Shown one piece after another: positions 8,273 through 16,554 of a stretch of DNA of 37,526 bases; within the stretch, counting starts at the first letter, position 1, and each line of letters opens with the position of its first letter. This DNA comes from an uncultured Gammaproteobacteria bacterium (lineage in GTDB: Bacteria; Pseudomonadota; Gammaproteobacteria; Arenicellales; Poriferihabitantaceae), in the NCBI GenBank assembly GCA_937992195.1, contig CALKKV010000049.1, positions 1-37,526 on the forward strand, read 5' to 3'. The notes beneath the pieces were generated by a model. That model was not told the DNA's origin. It worked only from the letters and a program-made list of their open reading frames with translations, and made no database searches. Position numbers and translations under genes: made by a program.

Positions 8273-9724
8273 CTAGTCTAAATCGCCTGCCCAAACAGGT
8301 GGCCGATAGCTATGCCATTTGAAGTGTTCTTCTAAATCACTTGCGACCTGAAGAATCAAATGATCCTGACAAGGATGACCGGCTAATTGCACCGCACAGG
8401 GATGGTCACCAGATTTAAGTTGTATCGGTATTGAAGCCGCAGGTTGACCGGTGACATTACAGATATAGGCGAATGGTGCAAAGGCATGACCTGTTTCGCC
8501 CCAGGTTTCGAAACTGAAATTTTCGGTACGACTATCCATCGAGCCAACTGGAATCGGATCACTTCCAAGAGCGGGGGTCAGAAGCATGTCCATTCCATCC
8601 ATTGAATGCATCAGCTTAGTGCTGGCTTCGTGCGCGCCCTGACGTGCACGATATAAATCCATTGCGCTAAGCGTCGCCACGCGCGCTCTTAAAAAATGGG
8701 TGAGTGCTTCCAACTCATGATTCTCTGGCTCTCGACCGATCTCGGCAATTCTGTTGTCGATCTCATGCACGATATCAACCATCCAGAGGTCTTCCATCCA
8801 GCTGCCAAGACCAAGACCATCTGGATAGCTATACTCAAGCAGGGTATGTCCCATATCTTCTAAGACCCCACTCACCCGATCGACTGACTCAGCCTGCGCG
8901 CCTGCAGTTGTGAATCCATAGGGCGTCGACTTACAAACCCCAATACGTAACTTGGGCGTTGGTTGGCCAAGGGCGGCAAGATACGAATCTACTCTTGGTA
9001 CCACTTGATATCGGCTTCCGGTTACAGGGCCAGTGGTGCAATCCAGTGCCGCGGCGCTATCGCGCACAGAGCGCGTCAATACATGGTCAGAGTTAAAGCC
9101 ATTAGAGATTTCCATATAGTAAGGTGCAACACTGTTTAATCCGGTGGTTGGTTTTAATCCAAACAACCCGCAGCAGGCCGAGGGTATGCGAATCGAACCG
9201 CCAAGGTCAGTTCCATGCGCCAATGGCACCATACCCGAAGCAACCGCCGCAGCGGCACCCCCGGAACTGCCGCCGGTTGTTAGCGCCGCGTTCCACGGGT
9301 TTAATGTGACGCCACGAAAAGTAGGTTCACAAACAAAGTCTTCTGCGAACTCGGGTGTATTGGTCTTACCAAGTACGATCAATCCTGCCTTCCGCCATCG
9401 CGTAACCAGCTCACTATCAGGTTTGGGACTCGCGCCATCAAAAAACCGACAAGAAAAAGTCGTCGGCATGTCGTGACTAAACTGATTGACGTCTTTTAAT
9501 AAAAACGGCGCGCCTGCTATCGGCGAATCAGGCAGTTTGTTACGTGCGGTTTTCCGCGCGTTTTCATGACTCGTCATCACCACCGCGTTAAGCTCGGGGT
9601 TCAATCGCTCCGAAACTTCAATTGCTTTTTCGGTGACTTCCTCAGCAGAAAGATCTCCATTTTTTATTGCGGAGGATAATCCAACAGCATCAAAATCAGC
9701 ATAGTCACTAAAATTCATTGGCAT
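8273..9724 (-). CDS. amidase signature family hydrolase
   Basis: Serine hydrolase of the amidase signature (AS) family, 483 aa from the chosen start. The catalytic triad is visible: K77 in PFLLKDVNQF, the cis-Ser S153 in GGSSGG, and the nucleophile S177 in GTDLGGSIRIP. The C-terminal domain diverges, so the amide substrate is unknown. An upstream ATG at 9832 adds 36 residues that do not look like amidase and has no ribosome-binding site, while GGAA lies just before 9724. The location beside a betaine-type importer suggests, by inference only, hydrolysis of an imported amide such as an N-acylated or amidated amine. Confidence 0.85.
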   Translation of the reverse strand: MPMNFSDYADFDAVGLSSAIKNGDLSAEEVTEKAIEVSERLNPELNAVVMTSHENARKTARNKLPDSPIAGAPFLLKDVNQFSHDMPTTFSCRFFDGASPKPDSELVTRWRKAGLIVLGKTNTPEFAEDFVCEPTFRGVTLNPWNAALTTGGSSGGAAAAVASGMVPLAHGTDLGGSIRIPSACCGLFGLKPTTGLNSVAPYYMEISNGFNSDHVLTRSVRDSAAALDCTTGPVTGSRYQVVPRVDSYLAALGQPTPKLRIGVCKSTPYGFTTAGAQAESVDRVSGVLEDMGHTLLEYSYPDGLGLGSWMEDLWMVDIVHEIDNRIAEIGREPENHELEALTHFLRARVATLSAMDLYRARQGAHEASTKLMHSMDGMDMLLTPALGSDPIPVGSMDSRTENFSFETWGETGHAFAPFAYICNVTGQPAASIPIQLKSGDHPCAVQLAGHPCQDHLILQVASDLEEHFKWHSYRPPVWAGDLD

Positions 9725-9924
9725 AGTGTTCCGGTGGATTGCAGTAAGTCCAGTATTGAGCAGTTCTTCATGAACAGTCAATAGCAGCACTCTTGTTTCA
9801 GTTTTATCGCTATTTATCGGCAATGACTGCATAAAAATGATCAGCCACTTATCATTTCATCTAAAATCACTTATGTCTCAGTTCGAATATCTAAAACAGT
9901 TGTGACCAAAAGAGGTGTAAATTA

Positions 9925-10710
9925 ATGAGCGAAGATACCCATCAAGAATACGACGACGGCCTGGTAGCCGTTCTTGAAGCTGTTTGGGGGGAAGGCTTTA
10001 TGTCACCGGGCGGCACCGACGAGGTTGACCGCTATCTCCACGATATAGATCTCAATGGTTTGTCTGTGCTAGATATCGGTTGCGGCCTTGGTGGCGTAGA
10101 TATCCATATGGTTCTACAACATAAGGTAAGAAAAATTGTCGGCGTCGATATCGAACCTGAGTTGATTCCGCGTTGCAAGCGTCTCGCACAAAAATACAAC
10201 GTGGTTGAGCAAACTGAGTTCTTATGTGTTGAGCCTGGAACGCTACCTTTTACAGATGCCAGTTTTGATATGGTGACCAGTAAAGACTCTATTATTCATA
10301 TCGCTGATAAACACACGTTGGCCAACGATATTTTTCGTTTGCTAAAACCAGGCGGATGGTTTGCTGCCAGCGATTGGCTTGCGGGTTATGAAGATAGGCC
10401 ATCACCAGAAATGAAAGATTACCTTGTTGCCGAGGCACTTGATTTCGGACTCGCTTCCGCAGACGGCTATCGTAAGGCACTTAACGCCGCAGGATTTATA
10501 GATATCGAAGTCGTCGATCGCAACGAATGGTATTGTGCTGAAGCGCGTCGCGAACGCGATCAGATGCGCGGCGCTTTATTTGACGGTCTGGCAAATCAGG
10601 TTGGTAAAGAGTTTATGGAACACGAGATCGGCGTTTGGGAGAAAATGATTGTTGCTCTGGATCAAGGGCAACTGCGGCCTACGCATCTGCGTGGAAGAAA
10701 ACCTGTTTAA
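9925..10710 (+). CDS. SAM-dependent methyltransferase, phosphoethanolamine N-methyltransferase-like
   Basis: 261-aa class I methyltransferase. The order of motifs recalls the phosphoethanolamine/amine N-methyltransferase group: EGFMSPGGTDEV near residue 26, motif I VLDIGCGLGG, the acidic VGVDIEPELI, then SKDSIIHIADK and LLKPGGWFAASDW. A late DRNEWYCAEARRE segment is also shared with that group. A good ribosome-binding site (AGAGGTG) lies 9 nt before the ATG. The gene is divergent from the amidase and converges on the trimethylamine dehydrogenase-like gene, 28 bp away. The acceptor is not proven; a phosphobase, sarcosine/dimethylglycine or another amine are all possible. Confidence 0.75.
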   Translation: MSEDTHQEYDDGLVAVLEAVWGEGFMSPGGTDEVDRYLHDIDLNGLSVLDIGCGLGGVDIHMVLQHKVRKIVGVDIEPELIPRCKRLAQKYNVVEQTEFLCVEPGTLPFTDASFDMVTSKDSIIHIADKHTLANDIFRLLKPGGWFAASDWLAGYEDRPSPEMKDYLVAEALDFGLASADGYRKALNAAGFIDIEVVDRNEWYCAEARRERDQMRGALFDGLANQVGKEFMEHEIGVWEKMIVALDQGQLRPTHLRGRKPV

Positions 10711-10738
10711 ATATTTTCCGCAACTAATGTGGGCGTAG

Positions 10739-12814
10739 TTAGCCTCCAAGCGCCAAATCATAAGTTACTGTTTTAAACGGCACGCCATCCGGGTCTATCT
10801 TGGCATCAAGTTCGCGCGCATAGCGATGGCCTTCATAAACTGCTGCCGCAATAGTGGCGGGACCGTAACAATCGCCGATACGGCGAATGGATTTTATGTT
10901 GGCGTCTTCCACTCGCGCATTTAACGTATCAAGGGATTCATACAGTTGATCATTAGGAAGACGCATGGTAACCGGGACAAGTGTCCCGCTTCGCTCTAAC
11001 TGCTCGCCGGTCACTAAATTAACCAGCTTAATAACGCTATCACCAACTGCACTCACACAATGACGCGGTAAAATTTCCACACCAAGATCCAATAACCGCT
11101 TTTCAATATGCCCCTGCTCCAGGGTGTATTCGGTCCAGCTACCAACACACAACCCGGGTGTCACCAGCGTTACCTGATAGCCTTCCCCAGCAAGCAGGTC
11201 TGCCATCACGCTACCCATGTAATAGTGATCATCATCGAACACAACGACCGAACCCTTTGGCGGGCGCCTGCCATCCATAATGTCGTCGGGACTGAACGAA
11301 CGCTCGGCATTCGCTCCCGTTAGAGGTTCACGTACCGCACGGCCAACACCATCACGACGCCAGATTGACCCTGTTGCAAGCGCAATATGATCGGCACCGA
11401 ATTCAAGAATGTCGTCAGCGCCCAGCTCACTTTCAAAGTACATCTGCACGTTATCCATTGCCGCTATCTGGCCTAGTCGATAGTCGCGTACGCGTGCCCA
11501 GGCATTGAGACTTGGCAACGCGCTTTCACGCGTTACGCGACCGCCTGCCTCCTTGCGCGATTCAGCCAACGTCACTTTATACCCACGTTTACCTAAAGCA
11601 TGGGCAGCTTCCAGACCGGCCGGCCCGGCACCAACAACCAGAACATGGGAATCAGAAGCTTTAGGCGTTACCTGCTCCGGATGCCAACCCTTTCTCCATT
11701 CTTCACCAAATGTCGGGTTTTGCGTACAGCGACTAGGAGCAGAGAGATTGCTCCACGCGGCGCAAATATTGCAACCGATACACTCGCGAATATCTTCTAG
11801 CCTGCCCTCTTCGATTTTTTTGGGCAGGAACGGATCGGCGATCGAAGGCCTTGCCGCCCCGATCATATCGACAATGCCGCGACGTATCGCTGACACCATG
11901 GCGTCTGGCGAGGTGTAACGTCCGACGGTCGCGACGGGTTTAGATGTGACCTGTTTAACAAAGGCTACGTAATCTTCCTGATAGCCCTCAACCGCAAAAC
12001 GCGAGGTCATGGAATCGTTATCCCAGTTACTGACATTGACATCCCACAAATCGGGTAACTCTGCCATCATCTCGATGGCATCACGCCCTTCGTGCTGCCA
12101 TTCAAGACCATCGGCTCCCATCATTTCATCCACTGCAAAACGCGCGATCACGCCCATGCAATCGCCAACGGCATCCAGGGTATCTTCCAGTATCTCGCGA
12201 TAGAACCGCAGCCGGTTCTCCAGGCTGCCTCCATATTCGTCAGTACGCTGATTGTGACGGCTGGAAAGAAAGTGCGATGGCATAGCACCATCATGGCCGG
12301 CATAGACAACGACCATATCAAACCCTGCCTGCTTTGCTCGCAAGGCCGCCTTACGATGTCGGCGCCGATAGTCCTGAATGTCTTTGAGATCCATAGCGCG
12401 GGCCTGCACCGGGTGGTTATGCCAGGTAACGGGACGATGAGCAGGACCGATGGGCACTTCACGACTGTAAAGGTTACCGGTGTCCTGGCCATTGTGAACC
12501 AACTCGACCGCGGCAAGGCCGCCGTGTTGATGCACTGCATTACACATGCCCGCAAGGTACGAAATATCCTGATCGGCCCATAATTTCGTTTCGGTAAACG
12601 GCGTAACATCGGCGGAGGGATGAAAATCACATTGTTCCGTAGCAACGATTGCCCAGCCACCCTCCGCTTTCATCCCGCGCATGGCAATCATGCTATCGGG
12701 ATACAAACGACCCATGCCATTGCAATGCGGCACCTGGTAAAAGCGGTTCTTTGCTGTCACCGGACCGATCTTGATTGGCTCAAACAGAATGTCGAACCTG
12801 GAGTCTCTCGTCAT
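10739..12814 (-). CDS. trimethylamine dehydrogenase-family FMN/[4Fe-4S] oxidoreductase
   Basis: 691-aa flavoprotein collinear with trimethylamine, dimethylamine and histamine dehydrogenases. An OYE-type TIM barrel comes first (residues 1-about 340), then a [4Fe-4S] site (CIGCNIC...C), then an FAD/ADP-type Rossmann region beginning VLVVGAGPAGLEAA. C31 in FYQVPHC matches the cysteine that carries 6-S-cysteinyl-FMN in TMADH. The TMADH aromatic bowl is altered: Tyr60 is Gln (Q61), a Trp is retained in VSNWDND, and the region of Trp355 is one residue shorter. Family members oxidatively N-dealkylate or deaminate amines and pass electrons to ETF. The substrate here is probably an amine other than trimethylamine. 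GTGAGG precedes the ATG. Confidence 0.85.
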   Translation of the reverse strand: MTRDSRFDILFEPIKIGPVTAKNRFYQVPHCNGMGRLYPDSMIAMRGMKAEGGWAIVATEQCDFHPSADVTPFTETKLWADQDISYLAGMCNAVHQHGGLAAVELVHNGQDTGNLYSREVPIGPAHRPVTWHNHPVQARAMDLKDIQDYRRRHRKAALRAKQAGFDMVVVYAGHDGAMPSHFLSSRHNQRTDEYGGSLENRLRFYREILEDTLDAVGDCMGVIARFAVDEMMGADGLEWQHEGRDAIEMMAELPDLWDVNVSNWDNDSMTSRFAVEGYQEDYVAFVKQVTSKPVATVGRYTSPDAMVSAIRRGIVDMIGAARPSIADPFLPKKIEEGRLEDIRECIGCNICAAWSNLSAPSRCTQNPTFGEEWRKGWHPEQVTPKASDSHVLVVGAGPAGLEAAHALGKRGYKVTLAESRKEAGGRVTRESALPSLNAWARVRDYRLGQIAAMDNVQMYFESELGADDILEFGADHIALATGSIWRRDGVGRAVREPLTGANAERSFSPDDIMDGRRPPKGSVVVFDDDHYYMGSVMADLLAGEGYQVTLVTPGLCVGSWTEYTLEQGHIEKRLLDLGVEILPRHCVSAVGDSVIKLVNLVTGEQLERSGTLVPVTMRLPNDQLYESLDTLNARVEDANIKSIRRIGDCYGPATIAAAVYEGHRYARELDAKIDPDGVPFKTVTYDLALGG

Positions 12815-13135
12815 GGCCTCACAGATTTAAAAAGGAACAAGTAAAGTTCTCATTATAAGTCTAGCAACCGGTATTCAGGAGATCGAATGGCTAAATAACC
12901 AGCTGCTACACCCTGCAAGTTGTCGTTGTTCAGGCTAAAGCCTGAGAAAATGATTATCTAAACCAGTATTGCGTGTTTAAAGACATCAATATTCTCTGAT
13001 CTTTCCTCCACCCGCTCAGGCAATACCACGAAACACAAATCTAAAGTTGAGGGGAACAATTCATCTTTTAGGATATTCGTTGGGTTCATCTGCCCTGCAC
13101 TGAATCATCCCATTTTGTTTATTTCACGCGTCACG

Positions 13136-13162
13136 TTGGTGCGCATATTTTTATCGCACCAA
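13136..13162. promoter_or_regulatory. inverted repeat, candidate enhancer/operator upstream of urtA
   Basis: Perfect 8-bp arms TTGGTGCG and CGCACCAA flank an 11-bp AT-rich spacer, about 190 bp upstream of the predicted -12 element. The arms contain GGTGC/GCACC, the bases of NtrC half-sites, but in the reverse order to the classical GCACC-N5-GGTGC dyad. NtrC binding is therefore only a guess. Confidence 0.35.
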
Positions 13163-13328
13163 AAAAGCAATACCGTTGAACTAAAACGTCTTGTGATATT
13201 CGCGTCTTTGAAAAACCTTAATGAATCGCTGTATACGTAGATTTGATCAACATCCAATGCTTGTATTTTTCCTTTCAATTTCAGACACCTCATCGGAAAC
13301 GGCGCTGCAAAAAGGTGCAGAAAAAGTT

Positions 13329-13344
13329 TGGCACAGTTTTTGTT
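13329..13344 (+). promoter_or_regulatory. sigma-54-type promoter for urtA
   Basis: TGGCACAGTTTTTGTT matches the sigma-54 consensus TGGCAC-N5-TTGC, with correct spacing between the GG (-24) and TTG (-12) elements and T in place of the final C. The predicted transcription start is about 25 nt before the urtA ATG at 13380. A nitrogen-controlled promoter is what a urea transporter operon is expected to use. Confidence 0.65.
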
Positions 13345-13379
13345 TAGAGAAAACCAATTGCAACAACTTTAAATAGAAA

Positions 13380-14675
13380 ATGAACCTAAAAAATCTTATA
13401 TCCGCCAGCGCAATGATCGCCACTTTAAACGCACCAAATGTACTTGCAGCAGACACTATCAAAGTTGGGGTACTTCATTCCTTGTCTGGAACAATGGCTA
13501 TTAGTGAAACCACATTAAAAGACACTATGCTTATGTTGATCGATGATCAAAACGCGAAAGGTGGATTGCTTGGCAAGCAATTAGAACCTGTTGTCGTGGA
13601 TCCAGCCTCAGACTGGCCGTTGTTTGCGGAAAAAGCCAGAGAGTTGATTGAAGTTGAAAAAGTCGCTGCAACATTTTGTTGCTGGACCTCGGTATCGCGC
13701 AAGTCTGTTTTGCCTGTTTTTGAGGAGCTTAACGGATTACTTTTCTATCCTGTGCAATATGAAGGCGAAGAGTCTTCAAAAAACGTTTTCTACACTGGCG
13801 CAGCACCAAATCAGCAAGCGGTGCCTGCAGTTGATTACCTGATGGACGAGCTCGAGGTAACACGTTGGGTGCTTGCTGGAACCGATTATGTCTATCCGAG
13901 AACCACTAACAAGATTCTGGAGGCTTACTTAAAATCAAAAGGGGTCGCAGATGACGACATCTTAATCAACTATACGCCATTCGGCCATTCTGACTGGCAG
14001 AGTATTGTTTCGGAGATTAAACAATTTGGATCTGCAGGAAAGAAAACGGCTGTTGTTTCAACCATAAACGGTGACGCCAATGTGCCGTTCTACAAGGAGT
14101 TGGGCAATCAGGGTATTTCTGCAGAGGACATACCAGTAGTCGCTTTTTCCGTCGGAGAAGAAGAGCTTTCAGGAATCGATACCAAGCCTTTAGTTGGTCA
14201 TCTCGCGGCATGGAATTACTTTATGAGCGTGGAATCCGATGAGAACGATGCGTTTATAACTTCATGGAAAGAATACATCGGAGATGAAAAAAGAGTCACC
14301 AACGACCCAATGGAAGCCCATGTAATCGGCTTCAAAATGTGGGTAAAAGCGGTAGAGAAAGCAGGCACAACAGACACCGACGCCGTTATTGCTGCAATGG
14401 TTGGAATAGAGGTACCCAATCTAACCGGTGGTACAGCAAAAATGCTGGCCAACCATCACCTAACTAAGCCTGTTCTGATCGGCGAAATCCAGGAAGACGG
14501 TCAGTTCGAAGTTGTTTTTTCAACAGATAGCGAAGTCCCGGGAGATGCCTGGTCCGACTATCTTGATGGCAGTAAAGATGTTGTGTCCGACTGGACAGGC
14601 GAGATGACTGCTGGCGTACCTTGCGGCAACTACAACAAGGTTACCAGTGTCTGCTCAGGTCAAAATTATCAGTGA
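13380..14675 (+). CDS. urtA: urea ABC transporter substrate-binding protein UrtA
   Basis: 431-aa periplasmic binding protein of the Leu/Ile/Val-binding (type I) fold. A signal peptide ends at about residue 23 (NVLA-AD). The mature start TIKVGVLHSLSGTMAISE, and later KVAATFCCWTSVSRKSVLP and LFYPVQYEGEESSKNVFYTGAAPNQQ, are diagnostic for UrtA/AmiC-FmdD-type urea and short-chain amide binders. It captures urea for UrtBCDE. Its gene follows a sigma-54-like promoter and is followed by a strong hairpin terminator, so the binding protein is probably made in excess over the membrane complex. Confidence 0.95.
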   Translation: MNLKNLISASAMIATLNAPNVLAADTIKVGVLHSLSGTMAISETTLKDTMLMLIDDQNAKGGLLGKQLEPVVVDPASDWPLFAEKARELIEVEKVAATFCCWTSVSRKSVLPVFEELNGLLFYPVQYEGEESSKNVFYTGAAPNQQAVPAVDYLMDELEVTRWVLAGTDYVYPRTTNKILEAYLKSKGVADDDILINYTPFGHSDWQSIVSEIKQFGSAGKKTAVVSTINGDANVPFYKELGNQGISAEDIPVVAFSVGEEELSGIDTKPLVGHLAAWNYFMSVESDENDAFITSWKEYIGDEKRVTNDPMEAHVIGFKMWVKAVEKAGTTDTDAVIAAMVGIEVPNLTGGTAKMLANHHLTKPVLIGEIQEDGQFEVVFSTDSEVPGDAWSDYLDGSKDVVSDWTGEMTAGVPCGNYNKVTSVCSGQNYQ

Positions 14676-14698
14676 AGTTAGTTCCCTCTAGGTGATTC

Positions 14699-14734
14699 AC
14701 CGGTATCAGGATCCTCCTGGTGCCGGTTTTTTTT
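14699..14734 (+). terminator. intra-operon terminator/attenuator between urtA and urtB
   Basis: A 12-bp stem, ACCGGTATCAGG with CCTGGTGCCGGT (two G-T wobbles), a 5-nt loop and eight T residues. As no second promoter is obvious before urtB, partial read-through here probably sets the ratio of binding protein to permease and urease. Confidence 0.85.
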
Positions 14735-14904
14735 CACTACCAGGAATCCTCAAACTACCGCTTTATATCAACAGCTTTTTTAAATCCTGAAATATTCGTT
14801 TCGTCTAAAGTTTCGAGTATCAATAAAAATCAATGACTGAGAGTTTAGACACTTACAAATCACAACGGCTGAAGGAAGAAAACCCTTCCAATTCAATTCG
14901 TGCA

Positions 14905-16551
14905 ATGAACTTCAAAAGTCTCATCTATAAATGGGCAGTTTTTTTTGCAATGATACTCAGCCTGCTATCCGGTTTTGGAATATTTACAGAAGCGCTGGCA
15001 GAGTCAGCCACACCATCGTTAGAGGAAACTTTACCTGACCTGCTGACAAAGTCTTTCAAGGAAAAGACACTGGTAGCCGAACGCATAGCAGAAAGTGCAG
15101 ATCCGCGATCCGTCAAATTACTCGAGGCAATGCTAAACGGAAAACTTGGCTACATCAAAGAAAACAAAACGATGGTTTATATGAACAAGGTGGACAAAGG
15201 CTTAAGTCTTACTGACGCTCTTACAGACCAATCAAAAGGCACATTAAAGAAAAACGAGGTTAAGAAAGTAGCGACTAATAACAAGCTACGTAAAACTTTA
15301 AGAGGCTTGATCGCCAGGGCACAGCTCGCAAATACAGATAGCACAGTCAGGAAGCAATCGGTCCTTCGAATGCTGGAAACAGCCGATGGTGTAGCAATAA
15401 CCGCTTTGAAGAATCAATTAGAAACCGAGCCAAAAAAAGAGATACAAGAGCTGATACAGGTTGCGATCGACTTGAACAAGGTGCGCTCTGAGCCGCACCA
15501 AAGCCTTCACGAAATACAGAATTTATCTTCCAGACTGGAACCCGAAGTTAGAAATGCGCTAGCAGCAATTGCATCCAATGAAACTTTGAAAGCGTCTGAT
15601 CCAGACGTTGTTGACGCATCTGTTAAAAGTTTAAAAATAATCGATGGAAAAGTCTCTTTCTATAAAAAACTCGAAACCGGATTTTTTGGTCTAAGTTTGG
15701 GATCGGTTTTGGTGTTAGCCGCTATTGGGCTCGCTATTACCTTCGGTGTAATGGGGGTTATCAATATGGCCCATGGAGAGTTAATCATGATTGGGTCATA
15801 TACCACCTATACGCTCCAGCAACTGATGCCATCGCAAATTGGCCTGGCTTTAGTCTTGTCAATACCTGCCGCTTTTATTGTTTCAGCACTCTTTGGGATG
15901 CTGATAGAACGCGGGGTCATTCGTCATCTCTATGGGCGGCCTTTAGAAACCTTGCTTGCCACTTTTGGCGTCAGTTTGGTGTTGCAGCAACTGGTTAGGA
16001 CAGTTTACTCACCCCTCAATCGTTCTGTTGAATCACCCTCTTGGCTGTCGGGCACACTGGAAATTAACAGTGTTTTATCTTTAACGCTGAATCGTCTTTA
16101 TATCATTGCGTTTTGTCTGGTTGTATTCGCCGCACTCTACTTTCTGATTAATCGATCAAATATAGGCCTGCATGTCAGGGCGATATCGCAAAATCGTCAA
16201 ATGGCCAGGGCAATGGGAATACGTGCCTCACGTGTTGATATGTTGACCTTTGGTTTAGGCAGCGGCATCGCTGGAATCGCAGGGGTAGCGCTATCTCAGT
16301 TAACGAATGTCGGTCCAAATTTAGGTCAGGGTTACATTATTGATTCGTTTCTGGTCGTTGTTTTTGGCGGTGTCGGCAATTTATGGGGAACGTTGGTTAG
16401 TGGATTTAGCCTCGGAATCGCAAGTAAATTTCTTGAACCCTGGTCTGGCGCTGTGCTGGCGAAGATTGCGGTTCTGGTTTTCATTATTCTCTTTATCCAA
16501 AAGTATCCTTCCGGATTGTTTCCACAACGTGGAAGAGCAGCTGAGGGATAA
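14905..16551 (+). CDS. urtB: urea ABC transporter permease UrtB
   Basis: Inner-membrane permease of the LivH type, 548 aa from the chosen start. Residues 1-31 form a signal peptide (MNFKSLIYKWAVFFAMILSL..., cleavage near EALA). A helical extracytoplasmic region of about 220 residues, typical of UrtB, follows. The LivH-like membrane domain has AAIGLAITFGVMGVINMAHGELIMIG and the cytoplasmic ATPase-docking segment ISQNRQMARAMGIRASRVD. An ATG at 14833 would add 24 polar residues ahead of the signal peptide; neither start has a good ribosome-binding site, so the choice is by signal peptide. urtC begins 3 bp after the stop. Confidence 0.93.
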   Translation: MNFKSLIYKWAVFFAMILSLLSGFGIFTEALAESATPSLEETLPDLLTKSFKEKTLVAERIAESADPRSVKLLEAMLNGKLGYIKENKTMVYMNKVDKGLSLTDALTDQSKGTLKKNEVKKVATNNKLRKTLRGLIARAQLANTDSTVRKQSVLRMLETADGVAITALKNQLETEPKKEIQELIQVAIDLNKVRSEPHQSLHEIQNLSSRLEPEVRNALAAIASNETLKASDPDVVDASVKSLKIIDGKVSFYKKLETGFFGLSLGSVLVLAAIGLAITFGVMGVINMAHGELIMIGSYTTYTLQQLMPSQIGLALVLSIPAAFIVSALFGMLIERGVIRHLYGRPLETLLATFGVSLVLQQLVRTVYSPLNRSVESPSWLSGTLEINSVLSLTLNRLYIIAFCLVVFAALYFLINRSNIGLHVRAISQNRQMARAMGIRASRVDMLTFGLGSGIAGIAGVALSQLTNVGPNLGQGYIIDSFLVVVFGGVGNLWGTLVSGFSLGIASKFLEPWSGAVLAKIAVLVFIILFIQKYPSGLFPQRGRAAEG

Positions 16552-16554
16552 TCA

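Larger units (their letters stand above)
12815..13379. promoter_or_regulatory. long upstream region of the urea operon
   Basis: 565 bp without a gene. It holds a small hairpin (12930-12945, TCAGGCT/AGCCTGA), an 8-bp inverted repeat TTGGTGCG...CGCACCAA (13136-13162) and a sigma-54-like promoter at 13329-13344. Its length suits enhancer binding upstream of a sigma-54 promoter. Nothing in it looks coding. Confidence 0.55.

Noticed and set aside
12148..12660. 170-aa open frame overlapping the TMADH-like gene
   Set aside because: Out-of-frame shadow on the same strand, lacking any domain pattern; the 691-aa frame carries the conserved motifs.
12930..12945. Rho-independent terminator (TCAGGCT-AA-AGCCTGA)
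   Set aside because: The 2-nt loop is too tight and no U-tract follows; left as an unexplained small palindrome.
13303..13319. NtrC binding site (CGCTGCAAAAAGGTGCA)
   Set aside because: One half matches GGTGCA well, but the other half is poor and it lies only 10 bp from the -24 element, unusual for an enhancer site.
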